Positions 55,601 through 63,906 of a DNA stretch of 64,000 bases are shown here, in pieces (within the stretch, counting starts at the first letter, position 1; each line of letters starts with the position of its first letter). Both the position numbers and the translations under genes were made by a program. Source of the DNA: Microbacterium dextranolyticum (GTDB lineage: Bacteria; Actinomycetota; Actinomycetes; Actinomycetales; Microbacteriaceae); the NCBI RefSeq assembly GCF_016907295.1, contig NZ_JAFBBR010000001.1, forward strand, positions 2,294,001 to 2,358,000. Direction: 5' to 3'. Below the pieces are notes generated by a model that saw only the letters and a list, made by a program, of their open reading frames with translations, made no database searches and was not told the DNA's origin.

Positions 55601-56306
55601 CATCGACGAGTACATCTCGGCGGCCGATCAGAAGTGGGGCCAGCAGTCGGGCGTCGTCCTGCTGCTGCCGCACGGCTACGAGGGCCAAGGGCCCGACCAC
55701 TCGTCGGCGCGCATCGAGCGCTACCTGCAGCTGTGCGCGCAGGACAACATGACCGTCGCTCGACCCTCGACGCCCGCGTCGTACTTCCACCTCCTGCGCC
55801 GCCAGGCCTACGCCCGCCCGCGCCGTCCCCTGATCGTGTTCACCCCGAAGGCGATGCTGCGTCTGCGCGGAGCGACCAGCAGCGTCGAGGACGTCACCAC
55901 GGGCCGGTTCCTGCCGGTGATCGACGACGGCCGCGGGCTCGACGCCGGATCGGTCAAGCGGGTCCTGCTGCACTCCGGCAAAATCCACTGGGACCTCGTC
56001 AGCGAGCTGGAGAAGAAGCCGAACCCCGAGATCGCCCTCGTGCGCATCGAGCAGCTCTACCCGGCGCCGATCGACGAGCTCAACGCCGTGATCGATCGGT
56101 ACCCGAACGCCGAGATCGTCTGGGTGCAGGACGAGCCCGAGAACCAGGGCGCGTGGCCGTTCATCGCCCTCGAGGTCGTCAAGCACCTGCACGGCCGCAC
56201 CATCCGGCGCGTCTCGCGCGCGGCCGCCGCGTCGACCGCCACGGGCTCGCCGAAGGTCCACGCCCGCGAGCAGGCCGCGATCATCGAGAAGGCGCTGACG
56301 CTCTGA
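52608..56306 (+). CDS. kgd: multifunctional 2-oxoglutarate decarboxylase/dehydrogenase E1-E2 fusion
   Basis: Large TCA-cycle enzyme, 1232 residues. An N-terminal E1o tail (NEWLVAEMYDQFAKDRNSVD, about 18-37), an Ala/Pro linker, an E2-type acyltransferase domain (about 120-360, with YDHRVIQGAGSGEFL) that lacks its own lipoyl domain, then a thiamine-diphosphate E1 domain (about 380-1232) with HRGRLNVL near 562 and GDAAFAGQGVV near 658. This arrangement is specific to actinobacteria. The start is GTG 52608. A 50-base perfect palindrome follows the stop. Confidence 0.96.
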   Translation: MSSQVTGVGTSNDGDFGANEWLVAEMYDQFAKDRNSVDQSWWPVLEAYEKAQREGGAPAASAPAPAASPAATAEPRPMTAPIPVIGAQPVARTTARPASPQPVPAQAPTKDPAPAPAAREDVVTPLRGMPKTLAANMDESLTVPTATSVRTVPAKLMIDNRIVINNHMSRTRGGKVSFTHLIGWALIQALKVFPSQNVSYAEIDGKPSVVAPAHINLGIAIDLPKPDGTRALMVPSIKQAESLTFGEYLSAYEDLVKRARGGKLTAADFQGTTISLTNPGGIGTVHSVPRLMKGQGCIVGAGALEYPAEFQGSSEKTLVELGIGKTITLTSTYDHRVIQGAGSGEFLKIVHELLIGQRDFYESIFAALRIPYAPIHWAGDINVDIAERVDKTARVQELINSYRVRGHLMADTDPLEYVQRTHPDLEIENHGLTFWDLDREFVTGGFGGKRVMKLRDVLGVLRDSYCRTIGVEYMHIQDPAQRKWFQDNVEVKYQKPSHDEQLRILDKLNQAEAFETFLQTKYVGQKRFSLEGGESLIPLLDEILQGAADAALDGAAIGMAHRGRLNVLTNIAGKTYSQIFREFEGSVAIGSKSGSGDVKYHLGTEGTFVSDAGEELPVYLAANPSHLETVDGVLEGIVRAKQDRRAIATFSWLPILVHGDAAFAGQGVVVETLQMSQLRGYRTGGTVHVVVNNQVGFTTLPQDGRTSVYATDVAKTIQAPILHVNGDDPEAVVRVAELAVAYRQQFHRDVVIDLVCYRRRGHNEGDDPSMTQPLMTNLIEAKRSVRRLYTESLVGRGDITEEEYEKAKQDFQSRLEVAFAETHAAETGTTGVVSPATGSIEQAVGEPETTGVSTEVVHQIGDAFVNKPDGFTVHPKIQQLLEKRLEMSRTGKIDWGFGELLAFGSLLMEGTNVRLAGQDARRGTFVQRHSVMHDRANGQEWLPLANLSQTQGRFYVYDSLLSEYAAMAFEYGYSVERPDTLTLWEAQFGDFANGAQSVIDEYISAADQKWGQQSGVVLLLPHGYEGQGPDHSSARIERYLQLCAQDNMTVARPSTPASYFHLLRRQAYARPRRPLIVFTPKAMLRLRGATSSVEDVTTGRFLPVIDDGRGLDAGSVKRVLLHSGKIHWDLVSELEKKPNPEIALVRIEQLYPAPIDELNAVIDRYPNAEIVWVQDEPENQGAWPFIALEVVKHLHGRTIRRVSRAAAASTATGSPKVHAREQAAIIEKALTL

Positions 56307-56325
56307 CCCGCTGACGTCGCGAACC

Positions 56326-56375
56326 GACACGAGTGAGGGGTGGATGCCGCGGCATCCACCCCTCACTCGTGTCGC
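56326..56375. terminator. 50-base perfect palindrome after kgd
   Basis: CGACACGAGTGAGGGG plus TGGATGCCG, then the exact reverse complement: 25-bp arms with no spacer, so about four central bases must form the loop. It holds the 16-mer GGATGCCGCGGCATCC, also found at 4381-4396 inside prfA. Strong terminator candidate. Confidence 0.8.
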
Positions 56376-56456
56376 GGCGCGCTCGTGATGGCCCGACACG
56401 GCAAGATGGGCGAGCACCTTCGCGCCCCGACGGGGCCCTCACACCGACAGGACGAC

Positions 56457-57365
56457 ATGGACGTCGCGCTCCTCGTCAATCCCACGGCTCGATCCGGCGG
56501 GAGCTCGCGCATGGTCGACAGCGCCGCGGAGCGCTTGCACGCGCACGGCATCCGCACGAACCTCGTCGTCGGCGCCGATGCCGCCGACTCGACGCGCCTG
56601 CTGCGCCGGGCGCTGGACACGGGGACGGATGCCGTGGTCGTGGCGGGCGGCGACGGCACCGTGAACCTCGCCGTTCAGGAACTCGCGGGCACTCCGGTCC
56701 CGCTCGGGATCGTGCCCGTCGGCACCGGCAACGATGCGGCGACCGCTCTCGGTCTGCGCGAGCGCGACGCGATCGGCGCGGCGGATGCCGTCATCTCGGG
56801 TGCACTGCGGACGATCGACCTTGCGCGGGTGCGTCGCGCGGACGGCACGACCCGACTTTTCGCGACCGTGCTCGCGAGCGGCTTCGACTCGCGCGTGAAC
56901 GATCGGGCCAATCGCATGCGGTGGCCGCGCGGCCACCGCCGGTACGACATCGCCCTCCTGGTCGAGTTCCTCCGATTGCAGGCATGCTCGTTCGACGTGG
57001 AGCTCGAGAGCGCCGACGGCACCATCGAACGACTGTCGGAGGATCTCATCATCGCCGCCGTCGGGAACGGACCGACCTACGGCGGAGGGATCCCCATCTG
57101 CGCCGACGCCCGGATGGACGACGGGCTCCTCGATGTGACGATCGTCCGATCCATGTCACGCGCACGGATGCTGCGCCTGCTGCCGCACGTCTATCGCGGC
57201 ACGCACACGGCGCTTCCCGAGGTGCGGACGATGCGGGTGCGACGGGTGCGCGTCGGGGCACTCGAGACCACGGCATCCGCAGACGGCGAGACGGTCGGAC
57301 CGCTGCCGCTGGAGGTCGAGGCCGTCCCCGCAGCGCTGCGCGTCTTCTTACCCACGCCAGCGTGA
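56457..57365 (+). CDS. diacylglycerol-kinase-family lipid kinase
   Basis: A 302-residue member of the DAGK/sphingosine-kinase-like family (DgkB/YegS type). The nucleotide loop VVVAGGDGTVNLAVQEL (about 62-78) and GIVPVGTGNDAATALGL (about 85-101) are typical. ATG 56457 is the first start after the palindrome; frames further upstream run into the hairpin. Phosphorylates a lipid with ATP; which lipid is unknown. Confidence 0.9.
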   Translation: MDVALLVNPTARSGGSSRMVDSAAERLHAHGIRTNLVVGADAADSTRLLRRALDTGTDAVVVAGGDGTVNLAVQELAGTPVPLGIVPVGTGNDAATALGLRERDAIGAADAVISGALRTIDLARVRRADGTTRLFATVLASGFDSRVNDRANRMRWPRGHRRYDIALLVEFLRLQACSFDVELESADGTIERLSEDLIIAAVGNGPTYGGGIPICADARMDDGLLDVTIVRSMSRARMLRLLPHVYRGTHTALPEVRTMRVRRVRVGALETTASADGETVGPLPLEVEAVPAALRVFLPTPA

Positions 57366-57393
57366 GGACCGACCCCTCACTCCGGCGGACGCG

Positions 57394-57639
57394 TCAGTGG
57401 TGGGTCGCCTGCTCGCTGCGCAACCGAGCAAGAACCTGGTCGCGCAGCTGCTCGGGGGCGGTCTCTTTGCAGGCGCGGGCGATCACCGCGGTGAGAGTCG
57501 TCGCCACCAGGGCTTCGTCCCGGCATGCGGGACAGTTCTCGAGGTGCTCGGTGATGTCGGAGTGCTCGGTCTTGCAGACCTCGTTGCGGAGGTACTCCTC
57601 CAGGTCTTTACGTGCCTTGTCGCAGCCGCAGTCGCTCAT
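57394..57639 (-). CDS. zinc anti-sigma factor (RsrA/RshA-like)
   Basis: An 81-residue anti-sigma protein. The zinc site is HxxxCxxC in [15 protein letters not shown] (about 29-43) with upstream cysteines in SDCGCDK. In Streptomyces RsrA and mycobacterial RshA, disulfide stress oxidises such cysteines and frees the sigma factor. ATG 57639 overlaps the sigma stop as ATGA. Confidence 0.92.
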   Translation of the reverse strand: MSDCGCDKARKDLEEYLRNEVCKTEHSDITEHLENCPACRDEALVATTLTAVIARACKETAPEQLRDQVLARLRSEQATHH

Positions 57640-58280
57640 TTCCTGCTCCCAGATGATGAAGTCGCGGGCGCCGGCACCGCGATGCCGCGCTCTCGCGCGT
57701 AGTCGGCCAGCAGGTCGCGCAGCAGTCGTCTGCCACGGTGCAGACGGCTCATGACCGTGCCGATCGGGGTTTTCATGATGTCCGCGATCTCCTGATACGC
57801 GAAGCCTTCGACGTCGGCGAGATACACCGCGAGTCGGAAATCCTCGGGGATGGACTGCAGGGCATCCTTCACGGCGGACGCCGGCATGTGGTCGATCGCC
57901 TCGGCCTCGGCCGAGCGCGAGCTCGTCGCCGTCGTCGACTCGGCACCGCCGAGCTGCCAGTCCTCGAGCTCGTCGATCGTGCCCTGGAACGGCTCGCGCT
58001 GCTTCTTGCGATACGTGTTGATGTACGTGTTCGTGAGAATGCGGTAGAGCCACGCCTTCAGGTTCGTGCCCTGGGTGAACGAGGCCCACGAGGCGAACGC
58101 CTTGACGAAGGTCTCCTGCACGAGGTCCGCAGCATCGGCGGGGTTGCGGGTCATCCGCATCGCGGCCGCGTACAGCGGGTCCATGAACGGCAGCGCCTGC
58201 TGCTCGAACTGTGCACGGGCATCCTCCGCGCGCAGCGCGTCCACCGGATGCGGGGTCTCTGACTGCGCCTGCTCTTCCAT
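57636..58280 (-). CDS. ECF RNA polymerase sigma factor, SigR/SigH type
   Basis: A 214-residue ECF sigma. Region 2 with [17 protein letters not shown] (about 49-65) and region 4 with [20 protein letters not shown] and [16 protein letters not shown] (about 155-195) are complete. With its zinc anti-sigma it forms the disulfide-stress switch known from SigR/RsrA. ATG 58280 is eight bases after TAGACT (58289-58294), a leaderless start. The frame is open upstream to a GTG at 58340. Confidence 0.94.
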   Translation of the reverse strand: MEEQAQSETPHPVDALRAEDARAQFEQQALPFMDPLYAAAMRMTRNPADAADLVQETFVKAFASWASFTQGTNLKAWLYRILTNTYINTYRKKQREPFQGTIDELEDWQLGGAESTTATSSRSAEAEAIDHMPASAVKDALQSIPEDFRLAVYLADVEGFAYQEIADIMKTPIGTVMSRLHRGRRLLRDLLADYARERGIAVPAPATSSSGSRK

Positions 58281-58288
58281 CGCGGCCC

Positions 58289-58337
58289 AGTCTACGTCCG
58301 CGAGGCCGCCGATAACCGGTGGGAGTGTCGCTGTCAA
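58289..58337 (-). promoter_or_regulatory. two stacked promoters of the sigma-factor gene
   Basis: TTGACA (58332-58337), a 17-base spacer and TATCGG (58309-58314) form a housekeeping-type promoter. TAGACT (58289-58294) is a second -10 whose transcript would begin at the ATG. No SigR-type GGAAT/GTT pair is clear. Confidence 0.6.
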
Positions 58338-58390
58338 CACCGAGATGATCCTTTCGATCGCGTCGGACGGGTTCGTTAGGGTAGAACTCG

Positions 58391-59734
58391 ATGACCACGA
58401 CCGGGTATTCCCCTTCTCACCCCGCTTCGCCGTCGACCTGGGTTGCGCCCCACGTGGACGAGCCGGTGCAGGCGACGGTCGCGGTGCCCGCGTCGAAGTC
58501 GCTGACCAACCGCAAGCTGGTCCTGGCGGCCCTCGCGGACGGCCCGAGCACACTGTCGTCGCCTCTGCATTCGGACGACTCGGATCGCATGGTCGATGCG
58601 CTCCGCACGCTCGGAGCCGTCATCGACGAGGTGCCGGGCGACGGCGCGTTCGGACCGGACTTCCACATCACTCCCCCGGCCTCGCTGCGCGGCGACGTCA
58701 CGATCGACTGCGGCCAGGCCGGCACGGTCATGCGATTCATCGCACCGCTCGCGGGGCTCGCCGAGGGTGACGTGACCATCACGGCGCACGAGAGCGCCCT
58801 GCACCGCCCCATGGGCGAGATGATCAAGGCGCTGCGCGAGATCGGCGCCGACATCGACGACGGCGGGCGCTGGGCACTGCCGTTCACGGTGCGCGGCCGC
58901 GGCCGCATCCGCGGCGGCGAAGTCATGATCGATGCCAGCGGTTCGAGTCAGTTCGTCTCCGGTCTGCTCCTGGCCGCACCCCGGTTCGACGTGGGCCTGC
59001 ATCTCATCCACTCGGGCGAGCGCCTTCCGTCGATCCCGCACATCGACATGACCGTCGAGACACTCGCACGCCGCGGCATCCAGATCGAGCACCCCACCCC
59101 GAACGAGTGGATCGTCCCGGCCGGCATCCCGCGCGGCCGCGACACGGTGATCGAGCCCGACCTGTCGAACGCCTCCCCGTTCCTGGCCGCGGCCCTGCTT
59201 ACCGGCGGCTCCGTGACGATCCCCGGGTGGCCGCCCACCTCGACCCAGCCGGGTGCGCTGCTGCCCGAGATCCTGTCGCTGCTGGGAGCACGGACCGGCC
59301 GACGCGGCGGGGCTCTCACCGTGACCGGGTCGGGCCGGATCGCCGGCGTCGACCTCGATCTGACGGCGGCGAGCGAGCTCACCCCCACCCTCTTCGCTCT
59401 GGCGGCGTTCGCGGATGCCCCGACGACGCTCCACGGCATCGGTCACATCCGCGGCCACGAGACCAACCGCATCGACGCCCTCATCGGCAACCTCCGGGCC
59501 CTGGGCGGCCAGGCCGATGAGCTGCCCGATGGCATCCGCGTCACTCCGCGACCGCTGCACGGCGGGCTGTGGCGAGCGCACCACGACCACCGCATCGCGA
59601 CCGCGGGCGCCCTCATCGGTCTGCGCGTTCCCGGCGTCGAGGTCGATGACATCGGCACGACGGCGAAGACCATGCCCGAGTTCCCGCAGCTGTGGCAGCG
59701 GATGCTCGACGGCGACGCCGCCGCGCGGTCCTGA
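58391..59734 (+). CDS. aroA: 3-phosphoshikimate 1-carboxyvinyltransferase (EPSP synthase)
   Basis: Sixth step of the shikimate pathway to aromatic amino acids. 447 residues, two inverse alpha/beta domains. [17 protein letters not shown] (about 36-52), [15 protein letters not shown] (about 108-122), and near the end [16 protein letters not shown]. The QAGTVMRF stretch has normal Gly-Thr and Arg residues. ATG 58391 is eight bases after TAGGGT (58377-58382), so leaderless. rsgA follows after 12 bases. Confidence 0.96.
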   Translation: MTTTGYSPSHPASPSTWVAPHVDEPVQATVAVPASKSLTNRKLVLAALADGPSTLSSPLHSDDSDRMVDALRTLGAVIDEVPGDGAFGPDFHITPPASLRGDVTIDCGQAGTVMRFIAPLAGLAEGDVTITAHESALHRPMGEMIKALREIGADIDDGGRWALPFTVRGRGRIRGGEVMIDASGSSQFVSGLLLAAPRFDVGLHLIHSGERLPSIPHIDMTVETLARRGIQIEHPTPNEWIVPAGIPRGRDTVIEPDLSNASPFLAAALLTGGSVTIPGWPPTSTQPGALLPEILSLLGARTGRRGGALTVTGSGRIAGVDLDLTAASELTPTLFALAAFADAPTTLHGIGHIRGHETNRIDALIGNLRALGGQADELPDGIRVTPRPLHGGLWRAHHDHRIATAGALIGLRVPGVEVDDIGTTAKTMPEFPQLWQRMLDGDAAARS

Positions 59735-59746
59735 GCTGAGCATCCG

Positions 59747-60781
59747 ATGAGCTGGCTGGGCGACGTCGACGACGACGAGTTCGACGAAGCCGACATCCGG
59801 GTGCGCCCGAACCCGAAGGCCAACCGCCCGCGCACCAAACGCCGCCCCGCGCACGCCGACGCCCGCATCGCGCGGGTGCTGGGCGTCGACCGGGGACGAT
59901 ACACCGTGCTCGTCGACGAAGACGGCCCCGACGAGCACATCGCCCTGGCGACGCGCGCGAGAGAGCTGCGCAAGCAGCCGATCGTGACGGGCGACCGGGC
60001 CCGCGTCGTCGGCGACTCGAGCGGCGATGACGGCACGCTGGCGAGGATCGTCGGAATCGAGGAGCGCACGTCGCTCCTCCGCCGCAGCGCTGACGACACC
60101 GATCAGGTCGAACGGGTCATCGTGGCCAACGCCGACCAGATGCTGATCGTGGTCGCCGCGGCCGACCCCGAGCCCCGACCCCGCCTCGTCGACCGATACC
60201 TGATCGCCGCGCTCGACGCGGGCATCCACCCCCTGCTCGTGGTCACGAAGACCGACCTCGCCGACCCGGCCGAGTTCCTCGCGCATTTCGAAGGCGTCGA
60301 CGACCTGCAGGTGTTCACGAGCGGTCGGGACGAGATGCCCGTGAACGAGATCGGGCGCCACCTCGTCGGTCACGCGACCGTCTTCGTCGGCCACTCCGGC
60401 GTCGGCAAGTCGACCCTCGTGAACGCCCTCGTCCCCACCGCCGACCGCGCGACCGGGCACGTGAACGAAGTGACCGGGCGGGGTCGGCACACGTCGAGCT
60501 CGACGGTGTCGCTGCGCTACGTCGGAGAGACGGGGCGCGGCTGGGTGATCGACACCCCCGGTGTCCGGTCGTTCGGGCTGGGGCACGTCGATCCCGCCAA
60601 CATCCTGCGCGCCTTCAGCGACCTCGCCGCCGTCGCGGAGGACTGCCCGCGCGGGTGCACCCACCTTCCGGACGCCCCGGACTGCGCCATCGTCGAGGCC
60701 GTCGCCGAGGGCCGGCTCGGCGAGCGCGGCGCCGCGCGTCTGGACTCGCTGCAGCGTCTGCTCGCGACCTTCGCCGCGTAG
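59747..60781 (+). CDS. rsgA: ribosome small-subunit GTPase A
   Basis: Late 30S assembly GTPase. 344 residues: OB fold, a circularly permuted GTPase in which the G4 motif TKTD (about 167-170) precedes G1 GHSGVGKSTLV (about 214-224) and G3 DTPGVRSFG, then a zinc knuckle CPRGCTHLPDAPDCAI (about 303-318). It follows aroA by 12 bases and is probably co-transcribed, a pairing common in actinobacteria. Confidence 0.95.
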   Translation: MSWLGDVDDDEFDEADIRVRPNPKANRPRTKRRPAHADARIARVLGVDRGRYTVLVDEDGPDEHIALATRARELRKQPIVTGDRARVVGDSSGDDGTLARIVGIEERTSLLRRSADDTDQVERVIVANADQMLIVVAAADPEPRPRLVDRYLIAALDAGIHPLLVVTKTDLADPAEFLAHFEGVDDLQVFTSGRDEMPVNEIGRHLVGHATVFVGHSGVGKSTLVNALVPTADRATGHVNEVTGRGRHTSSSTVSLRYVGETGRGWVIDTPGVRSFGLGHVDPANILRAFSDLAAVAEDCPRGCTHLPDAPDCAIVEAVAEGRLGERGAARLDSLQRLLATFAA

Positions 60782-60837
60782 TGCCGCTCGCCCGCGTCGG
60801 GTCCTTCTCGCACGTGCGCGTGCCGTGGCATCCCTCG

Positions 60838-60843
60838 TAGGCT
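60838..60843 (+). promoter_or_regulatory. -10 element of the peroxiredoxin gene
   Basis: TAGGCT, seven bases before ATG 60851; leaderless promoter. Confidence 0.6.
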
Positions 60844-60850
60844 GGATGCC

Positions 60851-61318
60851 ATGACGCAGCTCACCCTCGGAACCGACGCCCCCGACTTCACCCTCGTCGA
60901 TCAGGACGGATCCCCGGTCTCGCTCCGGGATCTGCGCGGCCAGAGCGTCATCCTGTTCTTCTATCCCGCGGCGATGACGCCCGGATGCACCACCGAGGCG
61001 TGCGACTTCCGCGACAGTCTCGCTCCCCTGCAGGCGGCGGGATACCGCGTCCTCGGCATCTCACGCGACGAGCCGGCGAAGCTCCGCGCCTTCCGCGAGC
61101 GCGACGCGCTCACCTACGATCTGCTCAGCGACCCCGACCACTCCGTGCACGAGGCGTACGGCGCATGGGGCGAGAAGATGAACTACGGCAAGGTCGTCGA
61201 AGGGGTCATCCGCTCCACCTTCGTGATCGACCCCGACGGTCGCATCGCGCACGCCCTGTACAACGTCAAGGCCACCGGTCATGTCGCACGGGTGCGGAAG
61301 CTCCTCGGGCTGGTCTGA
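60851..61318 (+). CDS. bcp: thioredoxin-dependent peroxiredoxin (Bcp/PrxQ)
   Basis: Reduces hydroperoxides with thioredoxin. 155 residues. AAMTPGCTTEACDFRDSL (about 41-58) carries the peroxidatic and resolving cysteines five apart, as in the atypical 2-Cys PrxQ group. ATG 60851 leaderless after TAGGCT. No redox partner is adjacent, but the disulfide-stress sigma pair lies 3 kb upstream. Confidence 0.95.
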   Translation: MTQLTLGTDAPDFTLVDQDGSPVSLRDLRGQSVILFFYPAAMTPGCTTEACDFRDSLAPLQAAGYRVLGISRDEPAKLRAFRERDALTYDLLSDPDHSVHEAYGAWGEKMNYGKVVEGVIRSTFVIDPDGRIAHALYNVKATGHVARVRKLLGLV

Positions 61319-61377
61319 CCGCCTCTCCCGCAGCGGGGCACCGCGACGGCGCCGCAGTGCGCGCAGTCGCGGGTCCG

Positions 61378-61794
61378 TCAGAGCGTTCCCGGGTCGCCGT
61401 CACGCGATTGCTCGTCGCGACGGCGGAGTCCGGCACGTCGCGCCGCGGCGAACAGGACGATCAGACCCAGGATCGCGGGCACCGCGACCATCAGGGCGAC
61501 CCCGGGTGCCGGAGCCGGACCGGTCACCGCTCCGAGGGCGACGGCGAGCATCAGCAGCTGGGTGACGATGCCACCCGAGCGGCCCCACGAGGCTCCGCGC
61601 GCGGTGGCGACGGCGAAGGCGAGCACGGCGGCCGCACCGACCGCGGTCAGGACGATCAGCGCGATCGACGTGCCGGTGTCATCGGAGTCCCCCGAGGCGA
61701 GCGCGACGATCTCCCAACCGGTCACGACCAAGAGCACGAGCCCCTCGAGCGCCAGCAGAGCCGCGGCAAGACGTTCCGGTGCGGTCTTCGGCAT
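61378..61794 (-). CDS. membrane protein of unknown function
   Basis: A 138-residue protein with four hydrophobic segments (about 10-30, 43-63, 75-95, 100-122) and a polar tail RRRDEQSRDGDPGTL. I recognise no family. ATG 61794 has AGGA ten bases upstream with an A-rich spacer (AGGAAAAAAC); an ATG at 61839 is in frame but lacks a site. A TATATG -10 lies about 35 bases before the start codon. Confidence 0.7.
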   Translation of the reverse strand: MPKTAPERLAAALLALEGLVLLVVTGWEIVALASGDSDDTGTSIALIVLTAVGAAAVLAFAVATARGASWGRSGGIVTQLLMLAVALGAVTGPAPAPGVALMVAVPAILGLIVLFAAARRAGLRRRDEQSRDGDPGTL

Positions 61795-61988
61795 GTTTTT
61801 TCCTGGTCTCGGGGCGTAAAACCCGCGCACGTGCGGCATATACTCAGCAATCCACTGCGGGATGTCAGCAGTTCACCCTTGATTCATCCGAATCAGCATG
61901 GGACGATAGGTGAACCAGTGTGCTCCCACAGCGAAGTGGGGCGAGCCTCGAGCTCGCACACCCACCAGGGTATCGGACACCCGAGTCC

Positions 61989-61994
61989 TACCCT
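61989..61994 (+). promoter_or_regulatory. -10 element of whiB1
   Basis: TACCCT, giving a leader of about 33 bases that carries an AAGGAG ribosome site. The region 61795-61988 also holds TTGATT and GATAGG elements that could be a second promoter. WhiB genes often have long regulated upstream regions. Confidence 0.5.
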
Positions 61995-62033
61995 CACGTC
62001 ACTTCACTTCCCTCATCAAGGAGCACCCCACTA

Positions 62034-62281
62034 TGGACTGGCGCGACAAGTCTGCCTGCCTGACGGTCGACCCCGAGCTGTTCTTCCCCGTCGGTAACAC
62101 CGGCCCCGCGGTGGAGCAGATCGAGAAGGCGAAAGCCGTCTGTGCACGCTGCACCGTCACCGAGGTCTGCCTGCAGTACGCCCTCGAGACCGGTCAGGAC
62201 TCGGGTGTCTGGGGTGGACTCTCCGAAGACGAGCGCCGCGCACTGAAGCGTCGTGCAGCGCGCGCGCGTCGCGCAAGCTGA
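62034..62281 (+). CDS. whiB1: WhiB-family iron-sulfur regulator, WhiB1-like
   Basis: An 82-residue 4Fe-4S regulator. Four cysteines, C9 and the group C37-C40-C46 (VCARCTVTEVC), bind the cluster, followed by GVWGGLSEDERRALKRRAAR, the G[I/V]WGG turn and basic DNA-binding tail. The order DPELFFPVGNTGPA matches WhiB1. WhiB1 in mycobacteria binds the sigma-A region 4 and reacts with nitric oxide. The pdtaS-like kinase converges on it, as in Mycobacterium. Confidence 0.94.
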
Positions 62282-62296
62282 GCGCGTAAAGCCGCC

Positions 62297-62348
62297 GAGG
62301 CATCCCGCCCACGCCGTCCACGGCGCACCGGATGCCTCTCGTGAGGCA
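62297..62348. terminator. bidirectional hairpin between whiB1 and the kinase gene
   Basis: GAGGCATCC pairs with GGATGCCTC, with an inner CGCCGT/ACGGCG stem. It lies between converging genes. Both arms carry the over-represented heptamer. Confidence 0.65.
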
Positions 62349-62377
62349 CCTCGAGCCGAGACCGCGTCCGACGCCCG

Positions 62378-63883
62378 TCAGTCCCGAGAACGCGCCTCGC
62401 CCCGAGCGAGGTAGCGCATCGGAATCTCGATGGTCACCTCGGTGCCCGATCCGACCATCGTGTGCCAGTCGATCGAGCCGCTGAGCTCTCCCTGGATGAG
62501 GGTGCGCACGATCTGCGTGCCGAGGCCTCGGCCGACCTGCCCCTCGGGTAGGCCCACGCCGGTGTCGCGCACCTTCACATCGAGACGATCTGCGGTGCGC
62601 TCGGCGATGATCTCGACCTCGCCCTCCTGATCGACGAGGCCGTGCTCGACAGCGTTCGTCACCAGCTCCGTCAGCGCAAGCGCGAGGGGGGTGGCGTACT
62701 CGCTCGGAAGCGTGCCGAACGTGCCGGTCTTGAGCGTACGGGCCCGCGTGTTCGGCGATGCGGCGACCTCGGCGATGAGCTTCAGCACGCGGTCGAACAC
62801 GTCGTCGAAGTCGACGTTCTGCGCGAGGCCCTCCGAGAGGGTGTCGTGTACGACGGCGATCGCTGCGACCCGCCGCATGGCATGCGTCAGCGCGTCACGG
62901 GCCTCGTCGGAATGAGTACGGCGCGACTGGATGCGCAGCAGGGACGCGACCGTCTGCAGGTTGTTCTTGACCCGGTGGTGGATCTCGCGGATCGTGGCAT
63001 CCTTCGTGATGAGCTCCTGCTCCTGGTGCCGGATCTCGGTCACATCGCGGCACAGCACGATCGCGCCGATGCGGTGCCCGTTCTGCTTCAGCGGGATCGT
63101 CCGCAGCGACACGGTCACCCCCCGCGCTTCGAGATCGGCGCGCCACGGGGCGCGCCCCGCCATCACGATGGGCAGCGACTCATCGAACTCGCGTCCTTTG
63201 GGGAGGATGCCCGTGGCGACCTCGAGCAGCGATTCGCCTTCGAGCTCGTCTTCGAACCCGAGTCGGTTGAACGCAGAGAGCGCGTTGGGGCTCGCGAACG
63301 TCGTGACCCCGTCGACATCGATGCGGATGAGACCGTCGGATGCCCGCGGCGCGCCACGGCGAGGCGAGGTGGGAGCGGCGAGGTCGGGGAAATCGGCCGA
63401 GGCGACCATGCCCGACAGCTCGTCGGCGCACTCGATGAAGGTGATCTGCTGCCGCGACGGCGTGCGCGCCTCGCCCAGGTTGGTGTGCCGGGTGAGCACT
63501 CCGATGATCCTCGGAGGATGCCCCGCGACGCCGCGCTCGCGAACGATCGGCACGGCGCGCACGCGCGTCGGGGTCTCCTCGAACCAGTCCGGCGAGGCCG
63601 AGTCGACGATCTCCCCGCGGGTGAACGCCTCGCGAACCTGGGTGCGCCACTGCGGACGCACGAGGTCTCCGACGATGTCGCGGTAGAAGAGGGTCGCCGC
63701 ACCGCTCGGGCGCGTGTGGGCGACTGCGATGAACGAGTCATCCGGGGTCGGCACCCAGACCACGATGTCCGCGAAGGCGAGGTCGGCGAGCAGCTGGCCG
63801 TCGCCGGCGAGGCGATGGAGCCACTCGACATCCGCCTCGGTGGAGCGGCCCTGGGCATACACGAGATCGCTGAGCGTCGACAC
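62378..63883 (-). CDS. sensor histidine kinase, PdtaS-like
   Basis: A 501-residue cytosolic kinase without membrane helices. GAF-like domain (about 20-170), PAS (about 185-290), then a HisKA_2 dimerisation helix with IREIHHRVKNNLQTVASLL (about 296-314, phospho-acceptor His near 300) and a HATPase domain with ELVTNAVEHG, DTGVGLPEG and GLGTQIVRTL. Same arrangement and neighbour (whiB1) as mycobacterial PdtaS, whose partner PdtaR is an RNA-binding antiterminator; that partner is not in this window. GTG 63883 is leaderless after TAGGCT (63890-63895). Confidence 0.92.
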   Translation of the reverse strand: MSTLSDLVYAQGRSTEADVEWLHRLAGDGQLLADLAFADIVVWVPTPDDSFIAVAHTRPSGAATLFYRDIVGDLVRPQWRTQVREAFTRGEIVDSASPDWFEETPTRVRAVPIVRERGVAGHPPRIIGVLTRHTNLGEARTPSRQQITFIECADELSGMVASADFPDLAAPTSPRRGAPRASDGLIRIDVDGVTTFASPNALSAFNRLGFEDELEGESLLEVATGILPKGREFDESLPIVMAGRAPWRADLEARGVTVSLRTIPLKQNGHRIGAIVLCRDVTEIRHQEQELITKDATIREIHHRVKNNLQTVASLLRIQSRRTHSDEARDALTHAMRRVAAIAVVHDTLSEGLAQNVDFDDVFDRVLKLIAEVAASPNTRARTLKTGTFGTLPSEYATPLALALTELVTNAVEHGLVDQEGEVEIIAERTADRLDVKVRDTGVGLPEGQVGRGLGTQIVRTLIQGELSGSIDWHTMVGSGTEVTIEIPMRYLARGEARSRD

Positions 63884-63906
63884 GAGCCCAGCCTATTCGG
63901 CGCCGC

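Noticed and set aside
58376..60664. 762-residue open frame opposite aroA and rsgA
   Set aside because: Antisense shadow of two conserved genes.
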